A stretch of 34,085 nucleotides of DNA from an uncultured Pelagibacteraceae bacterium (GCA_902594655.1 CACJMW010000009.1:1-34085); one strand, 5' to 3'. Shown: positions 16,521 to 25,656, counted from the first letter of the stretch. Notes: generated by a model from the letters alone, not told the origin. A program made the numbers and translations.

Positions 16521-17235
16521 TCAACCTTTTTTTAGTTAGACCAGCAAATACACTTGATAAAATGCGAGTTTCTTTTTCCGAAAGGTTTAATTTATAAAAT
16601 ATACTTCTTAAATTTTCTAACATAATTGGTTTTTTTTCTGGAGGATGAAAAAAATGTCTATCTTCTAGATTCATTATACACAAATTCAGCATATTATTTA
16701 TATCATTCTTAGAGGCATTTTTTATTTTTTTTGACTTAACAAATTTATTTTTTTTAGTTGAAATGAGCCCACTAACAATTTGAGCAATAATAATCATACT
16801 ATGTGATAAATTTAATGATCTAAAATTTTTATTGCTTGGTATCTCTAAAGTATAATCTGCATAACTTACTTCATTATTTGATAAACCTGATGCCTCAGAC
16901 CCAAATAAAAAACCAATTTTTTTTGAAAAATCTATCTTATTTAAATCTAAAATTGAAATATGATTTATATTTTTATTTCTAAATCTTGCGGATGTTGCAA
17001 TTAAGATATCAATTTTTTTTATTGAGTCCTGTATGTTGCTGAATACCTGAGTTTTTTTTATGATATCTTTAGCCCCAACTGATGTTGCCAAAATTTTATC
17101 ATTAGGAAAAATTGGTTTAGGATTTATCAATAATAGCTTATTAAAATTAAAGTTTTTTATAGCTCTGGCGCATGCACCAATATTTTCTGACAATTGAGGT
17201 TTGTGAAGAATAAATGAAATATTTTTAAAAGACAT
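16507..17235 (-). CDS. trmJ: TrmJ-like tRNA 2'-O-methyltransferase (SpoU family)
   Basis: This is a SPOUT methyltransferase of 242 residues. The N-terminal motif 1 'KPQLSENIGACARAIKNF' (about 12-29) has the P-x-x-x-x-N-x-G-x-x-x-R pattern. Motif 2 is 'IGFLFGSEASGLSNNEVSYA' (about 107-126), and motif 3 is 'FRSLNLSHSMIIIAQIV' (about 137-153). A C-terminal extension of about 70 residues resembles TrmJ, which methylates position 32 of some tRNAs. A generic SpoU methylase is the alternative. Its ATG shares a base with the cimA stop. Confidence 0.82.
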   Translation of the reverse strand: MSFKNISFILHKPQLSENIGACARAIKNFNFNKLLLINPKPIFPNDKILATSVGAKDIIKKTQVFSNIQDSIKKIDILIATSARFRNKNINHISILDLNKIDFSKKIGFLFGSEASGLSNNEVSYADYTLEIPSNKNFRSLNLSHSMIIIAQIVSGLISTKKNKFVKSKKIKNASKNDINNMLNLCIMNLEDRHFFHPPEKKPIMLENLRSIFYKLNLSEKETRILSSVFAGLTKKRLIDKT

Positions 17236-18836
17236 TAAGTGCTGGCTGGAGCATTATCTTTAAATAATTTATAATCCAAACTATCAACTAAAGCTTTAAA
17301 TGAAGCATCGATTATGTTTGGAGACACTCCAATTGTAAACCAATTTTTTCCTTTAGAGTCTGTACTTTCAATTGAAACTCTAGTTGTTGCTTCAGTACCA
17401 GTATTTAAAATTCTAACTTTATAATCAACAAGTTTTAAATCTTTTAAGAATTCAGAATACTTTGCCAATTTATCAATATTATTTCTAATTGCATTATCCA
17501 ATGCATGAACAGGACCATTACCCTCGCCTTCGCATATAATAGAATTATTATCTACAACTAATGTGGCTTTAGCAAAAGATATGATTTGATCTTTTGATTT
17601 CTTTTTTACTGTAACCTCATAATCATTAATCGAAATATATCTTGGTATAGTTCCAATTATTCTTCTCGCTAAAAGTTCAAAAGATGCATCTGCGCCATCG
17701 TAACTATAACCAATAAATTCTCTATCTTTGACTTCATCTAATAATTTTTTTATTTTTGGATCATTTTCTTGAAAATCTATACCAATAGAATTTAATCTTG
17801 AAATTATGTTTGATTTTCCTGATTGATCAGAAACAACAATATTTCGCGCATTACCAACTAGAGATGGATCTATATGTTCATAAGTTTTGGGATCTTTTTG
17901 AACTGCTGACACATGCAAGCCACCTTTATGAGAAAATGCTGAAGCTCCAACATACGGAAGATGCTGATTTGGTTTTCTATTTAATATTTCATCTAATAAT
18001 CTTGAACATTGTGTTAAATATTTAATATTTTTCTCTTCAATATTTGTTGTAAATTTATCATTAAATATATTCTTTAAATGTAGACTTGGAATGATCGACA
18101 TTAAGTTTGCATTACCACATCTTTCGCCTAGTCCATTTATTGTTCCTTGAATTTGTCTTGCGCCAGCCAGTACTGCAGATAACGAATTTGACACTGCATT
18201 TTCAGTATCATTATGGGCATGTATACCAAGATTTTTTCCAGGAATAACTTTTGTTACTTCTGAAACAATTTCAAATACTTCATTTGGCAAAGTTCCCCCA
18301 TTAGTATCGCAAAGAACAATCCATGAGGCTCCATTTTCATGAGCAGCCTTAATACAAGAGAGTGCATAATCTTTATTATTTTTATAACCATCAAAAAAAT
18401 GTTCTGCGTCAAACATGAACTCTTTTTTTTGGTCAACAAAGTGTTTGGTGCTTTCAGAAATATTTTCTAAATTTTCATCTTTAGAAATACCTAACGCAAC
18501 ATCAACATGGAAATCCCAGGATTTTCCAACTAAACAAATTGCAGGTGAATTTGTATTAAGTAAAGATGATAAACCTGGATCATTTTCAGCACTTCTGCCA
18601 GTTTTTTTAGTCATCCCAAAAGCTGTTAAAGTCGAATTTTTTAGTTTTTTTATTTTTTGAAAAAATTCTGTATCAGTTGGATTAGCTCCAGGCCATCCAC
18701 CCTCAATGTAATCTACACCTAAAGCGTCTAAAGCATTAGCAATTTTAAGCTTATCGTCAATTGAGAAATCTACCCCTTGAGTTTGTGCTCCATCTCTTAG
18801 TGTAGTATCAAAAATATATATTTTTTCTTTATTCAT
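17235..18836 (-). CDS. cimA: (R)-citramalate synthase
   Basis: CimA condenses pyruvate with acetyl-CoA to citramalate, giving a threonine-independent route to isoleucine. The 533-residue protein belongs to the HMGL-like/2-isopropylmalate synthase family. The N-terminal TIM barrel has 'IFDTTLRDGAQTQGVDFS' (8-25), 'GIHAHNDTENAVSNSLSAV' (about 203-221) and 'QGTINGLGERCGN' (about 229-241). The C-terminal allosteric LeuA-like dimer domain spans about 390-525. The 'AQTQGVDF' variant separates it from LeuA. Overlap with cysS is 4 bp (ATGA). Homocitrate synthase is a less likely alternative. Confidence 0.87.
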   Translation of the reverse strand: MNKEKIYIFDTTLRDGAQTQGVDFSIDDKLKIANALDALGVDYIEGGWPGANPTDTEFFQKIKKLKNSTLTAFGMTKKTGRSAENDPGLSSLLNTNSPAICLVGKSWDFHVDVALGISKDENLENISESTKHFVDQKKEFMFDAEHFFDGYKNNKDYALSCIKAAHENGASWIVLCDTNGGTLPNEVFEIVSEVTKVIPGKNLGIHAHNDTENAVSNSLSAVLAGARQIQGTINGLGERCGNANLMSIIPSLHLKNIFNDKFTTNIEEKNIKYLTQCSRLLDEILNRKPNQHLPYVGASAFSHKGGLHVSAVQKDPKTYEHIDPSLVGNARNIVVSDQSGKSNIISRLNSIGIDFQENDPKIKKLLDEVKDREFIGYSYDGADASFELLARRIIGTIPRYISINDYEVTVKKKSKDQIISFAKATLVVDNNSIICEGEGNGPVHALDNAIRNNIDKLAKYSEFLKDLKLVDYKVRILNTGTEATTRVSIESTDSKGKNWFTIGVSPNIIDASFKALVDSLDYKLFKDNAPAST

Positions 18837-20194
18837 TTATATTTCCATATTGTTTTATCATCTTTGTCTTCAATTAAAATACCGTTTTCAGATAATTCAT
18901 TTCTAATTTTGTCAGCTAATTCAAATTCTTTATTTTTTCGAGCATTATTTCTATCGTTAATTTTGTTTAAAATTTCTTTTTCTGAAATTTTTATATTTGC
19001 TTTTTTATAAGAATTCCATTTTTCTTTATCTTCTAACAATAACCCAATAAAGTTGCATGCTTGATTAAATAATTTTTTATCAGAATCGTCTCCTTTAACG
19101 GCAAGAGAATAAAGTTCATGTAATTTTGTTATATAACCCGGTGTATTTATATCATCAAATAATGGTTCTAAAATTTCATCAGGAATTGACTTCATCTTAT
19201 CTGTTTTTGTATAGACCGCATACCATTTGTCTAAAGTATTTTGGCAATTTTTTATTAATTCATCATTCCAATCTAAAGGTTGTCTATAATGAGTATTAAT
19301 TAGAGCCAATCTTAAAACCTGGCCACTTATTATGTTTTTAAAATCTTTAATTTTTAAAATATTTCCTTGGGATTTGGCCATTTTTTCATTAGACATTGTT
19401 ATAAATCCATTGTGTATCCAATATTTTGCAAAAGATTTTGTATCATTTGCGCATCTTGACTGAGCAATTTCGTTTTCATGGTGAGGAAAAATTAAGTCTC
19501 TGCCACCTCCATGAATATCGAATTCATTTTTTAAATATTTTTTTGACATTGCTGAGCACTCTAAATGCCAACCAGGTCTACCTTTCCCCCATGGGGAAAA
19601 CCAAGATGGCTCACCATCTTTGGAAGGTTTCCATAAAACAAAATCTGCTTGGTTTTTTTTATTTTTAGAAAATTCGACTCTAGATCCAGCAACTAATTCA
19701 TCTAAATTTTTATTTGATAGTTTTCCGTAATCATTAAACTTCTTTACTTCAAAATATACATGATTATTTTTTTCATAAGCAAAACCTTTTGAAATTAAAT
19801 CAGAAATCATTTCAATCATTAGATTGATATTTTCAGTTGCTTTTGGTTCATCAGTAGGCTTTTCACAAAATAAGTATTTACAATCTTCATGAAAATTTTT
19901 TGTAATTTTATTTGTTAGTTCTGATATTGATATTTTTTTTTCTTTTGATGAAGTAATTATTTTATCATCTACGTCTGTAATATTTCTTACATAATTAACA
20001 TCGCTATTATTAAATTTTGATTTAAGAATTTTAAATAAAATATCAAAAACTACCAAAGGTCTAGCGTTACCAATATGTGGGTCATCATAAACTGTTGGAC
20101 CACACACATACATTCCAATCATTTTTGAGTCTATTGGGACAAATTTCTCTTTTTTATTTCCAAAAGAATTAGTTAAAAATATATCTTTGCTCAT
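18833..20194 (-). CDS. cysS: Cysteinyl-tRNA synthetase
   Basis: This class I aminoacyl-tRNA synthetase charges tRNA-Cys. The 453-residue length is normal. The HIGH motif appears as HIGN (40-43), and the KMSKS loop as KMAKS (271-275). The zinc site that selects cysteine is C31, C213, H238 and E242. The C-terminal DALR-like helical region ends 'DDKTIWKYK'. It lies 44 bp after nadE, in a gap that contains an inverted repeat. Confidence 0.97.
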   Translation of the reverse strand: MSKDIFLTNSFGNKKEKFVPIDSKMIGMYVCGPTVYDDPHIGNARPLVVFDILFKILKSKFNNSDVNYVRNITDVDDKIITSSKEKKISISELTNKITKNFHEDCKYLFCEKPTDEPKATENINLMIEMISDLISKGFAYEKNNHVYFEVKKFNDYGKLSNKNLDELVAGSRVEFSKNKKNQADFVLWKPSKDGEPSWFSPWGKGRPGWHLECSAMSKKYLKNEFDIHGGGRDLIFPHHENEIAQSRCANDTKSFAKYWIHNGFITMSNEKMAKSQGNILKIKDFKNIISGQVLRLALINTHYRQPLDWNDELIKNCQNTLDKWYAVYTKTDKMKSIPDEILEPLFDDINTPGYITKLHELYSLAVKGDDSDKKLFNQACNFIGLLLEDKEKWNSYKKANIKISEKEILNKINDRNNARKNKEFELADKIRNELSENGILIEDKDDKTIWKYK

Positions 20195-20231
20195 TGTTTC
20201 TAGGAATATACTGAATTAGGTGATTTGTGAA

Positions 20232-20248
20232 TCCTAGATTATCTAGGA
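20232..20248. repeat. Perfect 7-bp inverted repeat at the nadE 3' end
   Basis: TCCTAGA-TTA-TCTAGGA forms a perfect 7-bp stem with a 3-base loop. On the minus strand the loop is the TAA stop codon of nadE. No U-run follows in the direction of transcription, so it is not a standard terminator. A further TTCCTAG sits just before the cysS ATG (20209-20215, minus strand) and could pair with the TCTAGGA arm. Confidence 0.55.
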
Positions 20249-20976
20249 ATTTTACAGATTGGTATAGGCTCCATTTTATGTAGATTTGAGAGCCTTATTT
20301 TTTCATATTTTTCTCTATTTGGTGATTTTGGATCATTCATAGCCAATTCTATATCTTTATAACTCATACCTAGTTGACCCTCATCAGTTCTTCCATCATC
20401 CCACAATCCATCTGTTGGTGGTGCATCTATTATTTCTTGTGAAATATTTAACTCTTTACCAATTTCCCAAATTTCAGTTTTGTTACAGTCTGCAATTGGT
20501 GAGATATCTACCCCACCATCTCCATATTTTGTATAAAAACCAACTCCAAAATCTTCAACTTTATTTCCAGTTCCAACAACAATACCATTATTTGCAGCTG
20601 CTACTTGATAAAGTGTTGTCATTCTAAGTCTTGCCCTTGAATTTGCAAAGCCATGGTCATTTTTAAAATTAGATAAATTGTTTTCAAATATTTCAAACAA
20701 TTTATCTAATTCAATTATATGACCCTCTACATTATTAAAATTTTTTATTAACCAATCTTTATGTTTAATACTTAAATCGTGTTGCGATTTATGTTGTTTT
20801 ATTGGCATACATAAAACTATTGTTCTTAAACCTGTCATTGCGCTTAACGTGCTAGAAACTGAAGAGTCAATTCCACCAGAAACTCCTATTACTAAAGATT
20901 TTGCACTAACTGGCATATTTTTTACATAGTCTCCTATCCAACTAGAAATATAATTTATTTTTTCTTTAGCATTCAT
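20239..20976 (-). CDS. nadE: NH3-dependent NAD+ synthetase
   Basis: NadE makes NAD+ from deamido-NAD+. The 245-residue length is the ammonia-using form without a glutaminase domain. The N-type ATP pyrophosphatase P-loop is 'GVSGGIDSS' (31-39). Other family segments are 'ANSRARLRMTTLYQVAA' (about 111-127), 'VVGTGNKVEDFGVGFYTKYGDGG' (about 132-154) and 'DISPIADCNKTE'. Late 'PPTDGLWDDGRTDEGQLG' is also characteristic. It lies between aroF and cysS on the same strand. Confidence 0.95.
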   Translation of the reverse strand: MNAKEKINYISSWIGDYVKNMPVSAKSLVIGVSGGIDSSVSSTLSAMTGLRTIVLCMPIKQHKSQHDLSIKHKDWLIKNFNNVEGHIIELDKLFEIFENNLSNFKNDHGFANSRARLRMTTLYQVAAANNGIVVGTGNKVEDFGVGFYTKYGDGGVDISPIADCNKTEIWEIGKELNISQEIIDAPPTDGLWDDGRTDEGQLGMSYKDIELAMNDPKSPNREKYEKIRLSNLHKMEPIPICKIPR

Positions 20977-21000
20977 AAGGTTAATAATAATGATTTATTA

Positions 21001-22380
21001 TTAAGATACAGCTTGTATTTTTGTCCTGCTGTAAATTGTATTCTTTTTAATTTCGTCAGATATCAAGAAAGCGAGCTCAAGAGCTTGATTAGAGTTAAGT
21101 CTAGGGTCACAATGTGTATGATACCTGCTCGACAGATCTTGATCTGATATTTTTTGCGCACCACCAGTGCATTCTGTCACATTTTGACCAGTCATTTCAA
21201 TATGAAGACCTCCAGCAAAGGTTCCTTCAGCCTGATGTACAGAAAATACATTTTTTACCTCTTTTAAAACATTATTAAATGGTCTGGTCTTGAATCCTGT
21301 TGTCGATTTAATTGTATTTCCATGCATTGGGTCACATGACCATACAACATGAACGCCCTCTTTTTTAACTTTTCTAATTAACTTGGGTAAAAATTTCTCA
21401 ACTTTGTCATGTCCAAATCTAGAAATTAGAGTAATCTTACCTTTTTCATTTTCAGGATTTATCACTCTACAGATTTTTACTATCTCTTCTGGATCAGAAG
21501 TTGGGCCACATTTAATACCTATTGGATTTTCTATACCTCTACAAAATTCTACATGTCCTCCAGTAAGCTGTCTTGTTCTGTCTCCAATCCAAACAAAATG
21601 TGCTGAAGTATCATGATATTCTCCAGTTGTTGAGTCAACTCTTGTCATGCTCTCCTCAAATGGCAGAAGTAACGCTTCATGAGAAGTCCAAAAGTTTACA
21701 GTTTTTAATCTTCTATTAAATTCAGCAGTTATCCCACAAGCTTCCATAAAGGCCAATGCGTCAGCTATCTTATCTTCAAGATCTTTAAATTTTGCAGCTT
21801 GAGGACTATTTTTAATATATCCTAAATTCCACAAATGAACTTTTTTTAAATCTGCAAATCCACCATGACAAAAAGCTCTAATTAAATTTAATGTTGAGGC
21901 AGCTTGAGAATAAGCTTTGAATAATCTTTTTGGATCAGGCTTTCTGGCTTTCTCAGTAAATTCTATACCATTAATATTATCTCCTAAATAACTAGGTAGT
22001 TCGATCTCTCCTTGCTTCTCAGTTGGAGCACTTCGTGGTTTAGAAAACTGTCCTGCTACCCTTCCCAATTTAACAACCGGCAAAGACGCTGAATAAGTTA
22101 AAACTAATGACATTTGCAGCATTGCTTTAAAATAATCTCTTATGTTGTCAGGATTGAATTCAGCAAAACTTTCAGCGCAGTCTCCGCCCTGTAATAAAAA
22201 AGCTTTTCCATCAACAACTTCAGCTAATTGTTGTTTAAGGTGTCTTGTTTCACCTGCAAAAACTAAAGGAGGAAATGATTTCAATTTGTTTAAAACAGAG
22301 CTCAATTCCTTTTCATCCTCATATGTTGGGATGTGTTTTACAGGATAATTTCTCCAACTATTTAATTTCCATTTTTTCAT
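21001..22380 (-). CDS. aroF: DAHP synthase, class II (plant type)
   Basis: This enzyme joins phosphoenolpyruvate and erythrose-4-phosphate in the first step of aromatic synthesis. I use ATG 22380 (MKKWKLNSWRNYPVKH), giving 459 aa; a TTG two codons upstream is possible but less likely. Class II motifs are 'LLQGGDCAESFAEFNPDNI' (about 76-94), 'KLGRVAGQFSKPRSAPTE' (about 119-136), 'FWTSHEALLLPFEESMTR', 'GIKCGP' and 'WSCDPMHGNT'. The 'GGDCAE' cysteine is a metal ligand. The symbol is uncertain (aroG or aroH are also used); the enzyme class is clear. Confidence 0.93.
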   Translation of the reverse strand: MKKWKLNSWRNYPVKHIPTYEDEKELSSVLNKLKSFPPLVFAGETRHLKQQLAEVVDGKAFLLQGGDCAESFAEFNPDNIRDYFKAMLQMSLVLTYSASLPVVKLGRVAGQFSKPRSAPTEKQGEIELPSYLGDNINGIEFTEKARKPDPKRLFKAYSQAASTLNLIRAFCHGGFADLKKVHLWNLGYIKNSPQAAKFKDLEDKIADALAFMEACGITAEFNRRLKTVNFWTSHEALLLPFEESMTRVDSTTGEYHDTSAHFVWIGDRTRQLTGGHVEFCRGIENPIGIKCGPTSDPEEIVKICRVINPENEKGKITLISRFGHDKVEKFLPKLIRKVKKEGVHVVWSCDPMHGNTIKSTTGFKTRPFNNVLKEVKNVFSVHQAEGTFAGGLHIEMTGQNVTECTGGAQKISDQDLSSRYHTHCDPRLNSNQALELAFLISDEIKKNTIYSRTKIQAVS

Positions 22381-22415
22381 ATTCAACTTGAAATTGTTTT
22401 AACAGAGTTTTTTAA

Positions 22416-24236
22416 TTATTCAACAGTGACGGATTTTGCCAAATTTCTTGGTTTATCTATATCATAACCTTTATTTAATGCTGAATGATATGCAAGTTTT
22501 TGCAGAGGAATAGTTATTAAAAAAGGCATCAAATCGTCATTTGTATTTTCTACTTTTATTGATTGCCAAATATTTTCATGAAGAACTTCATCTTTACTTT
22601 TATTTGTAATTAAAAGTACTTTAGCTCCTCTTGCAATTACTTCTTGCATATTTGAAATTGTTTTTTTGAAGTACTCATCTCTAGGAGCTAAAACAACTAC
22701 AGGCATTCCATCTTCTATTAAAGCAAGTGGTCCATGTTTCATTTCACCAGCCGGATATCCTTCGGCATGTACATAAGCTAACTCCTTCAATTTAAGAGCA
22801 CCTTCCAAGGCAATTGGATATGAAAAACCCCTACCCAAAAACATAGAACCTTTTGCATCAACAAAACTTTTACACACTGTTTGAATTTGATTCTCGGTTA
22901 AAAGAGTTTTTTTAACATTTTTAGATAATTCCAATAAAGATTTAACTTTAAAGCTAAAAGTTTTTTTATCTATTTCTTTCCTTTCATAAGATAATTTTAA
23001 GCATAAAATATAAAGAACTAGCATCTGACCTAAAAAAGCTTTTGTAGAAGCAACACCTATTTCGGGACCACAATGAATTGGTAAAACAAACTGTGAGTCT
23101 CTTGCAATAGAGCTCTCAACAACATTTATTATAGAACAGGTTTTTAGGTTATTTTTGTTGCATAAATCTAAAGCTGCGTAAGTATCGGCTGTTTCACCTG
23201 ATTGAGATACAAATATATATAAACAATCTTTTTTAAACTTATTTTTTCTATATCTAAACTCAGATGCAATATCTACATTTACATCTAAATTTGTCATTTG
23301 TTCAAACCAATATTTAGCCATTAAACAAGAATGGTAAGCGGTACCACAACCTATCAATAGCACTGAAGATATATCTTTATGCTTCCATGGAAAATTATAA
23401 ATATTTATAGAATTGCTAATTTTATTTATATATTCGTTAACACAATTTTTTATGGTTGATGGTTGCTCATCTATTTCTTTTGCCATAAAATACTTATAAT
23501 CACCCTTTGCATAATCTTCTTCATTTTTTGAAAGTTCTAAAACTTTTTTATTTACTTTATTTCCTTTCTCATCAAAAAATTCAACGTTATCTTTTTTTAT
23601 AATACAAAATTCACTATCATCCAAATAAGTAACTTTATTAGTCATTGATTTAAGGGCATATGAGTCCGAACCTAAGTAATTTTCATTTGGTCCATATCCA
23701 ACAGCAAGCGGAGAACCTCTTCTTGCTCCAACAATTAAATCGGGCTGATCTTGAAAGATTATTCCTAAAGCAAAACTTCCGTGAACACGCTTTAGCATTT
23801 TAATCATTGAATTTTTTAAATCATTTTTTTTTAAATATTCTGTAATTAAATGAACAATTACTTCTGTATCAGTTTGAGATTTAAAAACATATCCTTTTTT
23901 AATTAAAAGTTTTTTTAAAATTGTTGAATTTTCAATTATACCATTATGCACTACAGAGACTTTATCTGAAGAGTGGGGATGAGCATTAACAGTGCTGGGT
24001 ACACCATGAGTAGCCCATCTTACGTGACCAATTCCAATATTTCCTTCTAACTTTTGTTTAGAAAGACTTTGTTCTAATACATCTACTCTGCCCTCACATT
24101 TCACTTCTTTAATAATGCCAGTTTCTAAAGTTGCAATACCTGCAGAGTCATATCCTCTATATTCCAACTTTCTTAGAGAATTAAGTATCGTTGCTGAAAC
24201 ATTTTTTGTACTTGTAATTCCTACAATTCCACACAT
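22416..24236 (-). CDS. glmS: Glutamine--fructose-6-phosphate aminotransferase (isomerizing)
   Basis: GlmS makes glucosamine-6-phosphate, the entry to UDP-GlcNAc, peptidoglycan and LPS. The 606-residue length matches. The N-terminal Ntn glutaminase domain starts 'MCGIVGITS', with Cys2 the nucleophile exposed by methionine removal. It continues with 'GHVRWATHGVPSTVNAHPH' (about 74-92). Two SIS sugar-isomerase domains follow ('SVLLIGCGTAYHSC' and 'MFLGRGFSYPIALEGALKLKE'), and the C-terminus is 'DIDKPRNLAKSVTVE'. The ATG is directly after the stop of the GlmU-like gene. Confidence 0.97.
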   Translation of the reverse strand: MCGIVGITSTKNVSATILNSLRKLEYRGYDSAGIATLETGIIKEVKCEGRVDVLEQSLSKQKLEGNIGIGHVRWATHGVPSTVNAHPHSSDKVSVVHNGIIENSTILKKLLIKKGYVFKSQTDTEVIVHLITEYLKKNDLKNSMIKMLKRVHGSFALGIIFQDQPDLIVGARRGSPLAVGYGPNENYLGSDSYALKSMTNKVTYLDDSEFCIIKKDNVEFFDEKGNKVNKKVLELSKNEEDYAKGDYKYFMAKEIDEQPSTIKNCVNEYINKISNSINIYNFPWKHKDISSVLLIGCGTAYHSCLMAKYWFEQMTNLDVNVDIASEFRYRKNKFKKDCLYIFVSQSGETADTYAALDLCNKNNLKTCSIINVVESSIARDSQFVLPIHCGPEIGVASTKAFLGQMLVLYILCLKLSYERKEIDKKTFSFKVKSLLELSKNVKKTLLTENQIQTVCKSFVDAKGSMFLGRGFSYPIALEGALKLKELAYVHAEGYPAGEMKHGPLALIEDGMPVVVLAPRDEYFKKTISNMQEVIARGAKVLLITNKSKDEVLHENIWQSIKVENTNDDLMPFLITIPLQKLAYHSALNKGYDIDKPRNLAKSVTVE

Positions 24237-24848
24237 TTATTTTTTTCTTTTATAGTTTTTAATTTCAATCTGATTAGCTCTTGTAAGTGCTAATGATTGT
24301 TTATTTACTTTTTTTGTTATAACCGAACCTGCACCTACTACACTTTGTTCATCGATCGTTATTGGAGCTACTAAAGACGTATTTGATCCAATAAATACTT
24401 TATCTTTAATTAATGTTTTGCTTTTTTTAATTCCATCATAGTTGCATGTTATAGTGCCAGCTCCTATATTGACATTTTTTCCAAGATTTGCATCACCAAC
24501 ATAAGACAAATGGTTTATTTTAGAATTTTTTCCTATTTTGCTTTTCTTTACCTCAACAAAGTTACCAACTTTTGATCCTTCACCTAAAGTAGTTCCTGGT
24601 CTTACTCTTGCATATGGTCCAATCGAAACATTATTTTCTACTTTAACATCTTCTAAATGTGAAAAAGACTTTATTGTGATATTGTTTTTTAAAACAACAT
24701 TTCCAACAAATACTACGTAGGGTTCTATTGAAACATTTTTCCCAATTTTTGTTTTGTTTGAAAAAAATATGGTTTCAGGCGATGTCATTCTCACACCTTG
24801 TTTTATAAATTTATTTCTTAATTTTTTTTGAATTAATTCTTGCTTCAT
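24237..24848 (-). CDS. glmU: Standalone GlmU-type glucosamine-1-phosphate acetyltransferase domain
   Basis: This 203-residue protein aligns with only the C-terminal left-handed beta-helix half of GlmU (full GlmU is about 450 aa). The hexapeptide repeats run from about 35 to 180. The residues expected for acetyl transfer are present: R83 in 'RPG', K101 in 'NFVEVKK', H113 and Y116 in 'NHLSYVG', N136-Y137 in 'TCNYDG', S155 and R190. The N-terminal uridyltransferase domain with its GXGTRM-type loop is missing. An in-frame TAA immediately precedes the ATG, so it is not a mis-called start. It sits directly before glmS, so acetylation of GlcN-1-P is the likely role, with UTP transfer done by another protein. 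Confidence 0.83.
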   Translation of the reverse strand: MKQELIQKKLRNKFIKQGVRMTSPETIFFSNKTKIGKNVSIEPYVVFVGNVVLKNNITIKSFSHLEDVKVENNVSIGPYARVRPGTTLGEGSKVGNFVEVKKSKIGKNSKINHLSYVGDANLGKNVNIGAGTITCNYDGIKKSKTLIKDKVFIGSNTSLVAPITIDEQSVVGAGSVITKKVNKQSLALTRANQIEIKNYKRKK

Positions 24849-24919
24849 TTAAAATTATATATATTTAAGTAAATGGTATAATTAAGTCACAAATTATTTC
24901 TTATTAATACTTTATAAAT
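24849..24919. promoter_or_regulatory. Divergent promoter region between glmU-like gene and gph
   Basis: This 71-bp AT-rich gap must hold promoters for both directions. On the plus strand a TATAAT hexamer lies at 24877-24882 with no good -35 at the expected distance. On the minus strand TTGTGA (24892-24887) could be a -35 for TA-rich -10 candidates near 24865-24870. The assignments are weak. Confidence 0.3.
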
Positions 24920-25549
24920 ATGAGTCAAAAACTAACGATCATTTTCGACCTAGACGGTACTTTAGTAGAAACTGCACCTGATTTAATAAGTGCCCATAAT
25001 CATGTAATGAGCAAGTATGGTTTTGAGTCAAAAAAATCTGAGGATATAAAAAAATTAGTCGGTAAAGGAGCAAACTCACTAATTACAAGATCTGTTTGGG
25101 GTCAGGCTCAAGAGAACTTCAAAAAAATTGATGATCAGGCTCTTAAAAAAGAAATGGTAAGTGAATTTTTGGACTACTACACAAAAAATATCTGCGTAGA
25201 TAGCAAAATTGTAAATGGGGCTGAAAACTTTTTAAAATGGTGTAAACAAAACAATATTTCTCTAGGAGTGTGTACAAATAAACAAGATTATTTATCTGTT
25301 GATTTATTAAAAAAATTAAAAATTAATCATTTCTTTGAATATATAGCTGGGAGTAACACTTTTGATTACTGCAAACCTGATCCAAGACATTTAACTAATG
25401 TAATTGAAATTATGCAAGGTGATATAAAAAAATCAATTATGATTGGTGATAGCGAGACAGATGCTGAAACAGCTAAATCTGCAGGTGTTCCATTCATATT
25501 ATTAGAGAATGGATATACTGAAAAAAAAAACATCAGAGATACATCATGA
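24920..25549 (+). pseudogene. gph: Phosphoglycolate phosphatase, C-terminus frameshifted in an A10 run
   Basis: This HAD-family phosphatase would recycle 2-phosphoglycolate from DNA repair or photorespiration-like reactions. The core is intact: motif I 'FDLDGTLVE' with D10 and D12, motif II T119 in 'GVCTNK', K152 in 'CKPDP', and motif IV 'MIGDSETDAETA' (174-185). As written it ends at 209 aa. An A10 tract at 25521-25530 shifts the frame; with A9 the frame continues TSEIHHDHLIKDFVGIEEII and ends at 25610, giving 229 aa, a normal Gph tail. It may be a sequencing error, a real mutation or a slippage site. The catalytic domain should work either way. Confidence 0.85.
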
Positions 25550-25612
25550 TCATTTAATTAAAGATTTTGTAGGTATTGAAGAAATTATTGATAAATATCT
25601 TAATCATTAATA

Positions 25613-25641
25613 TTGATTAAATTTAAAGCTAGCTGTAAATA
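25613..25641 (+). promoter_or_regulatory. Candidate promoter of prpDBC with AGCTAGCT palindrome
   Basis: TTGATT (25613-25618) and TAAATA (25636-25641) are 17 bp apart in the gap before prpD. The spacer contains the perfect 8-bp palindrome AGCTAGCT (25627-25634), a possible operator. The predicted start is near 25648, leaving a short leader with the GAGGAA site. Confidence 0.4.
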
Positions 25642-25650
25642 ATTAACCCT

Positions 25651-25656
25651 GAGGAA
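25651..25656 (+). promoter_or_regulatory. Ribosome binding site that fixes the GTG start of prpD
   Basis: GAGGAA is 5 bp upstream of GTG at 25662 and is one of the clearer Shine-Dalgarno sites in the window. It supports the GTG as the start of prpD. Confidence 0.6.

Noticed and set aside
22380-22386. TTG start for aroF two codons upstream
   Set aside because: ATG at 22380 is the better start; the difference is only two residues.
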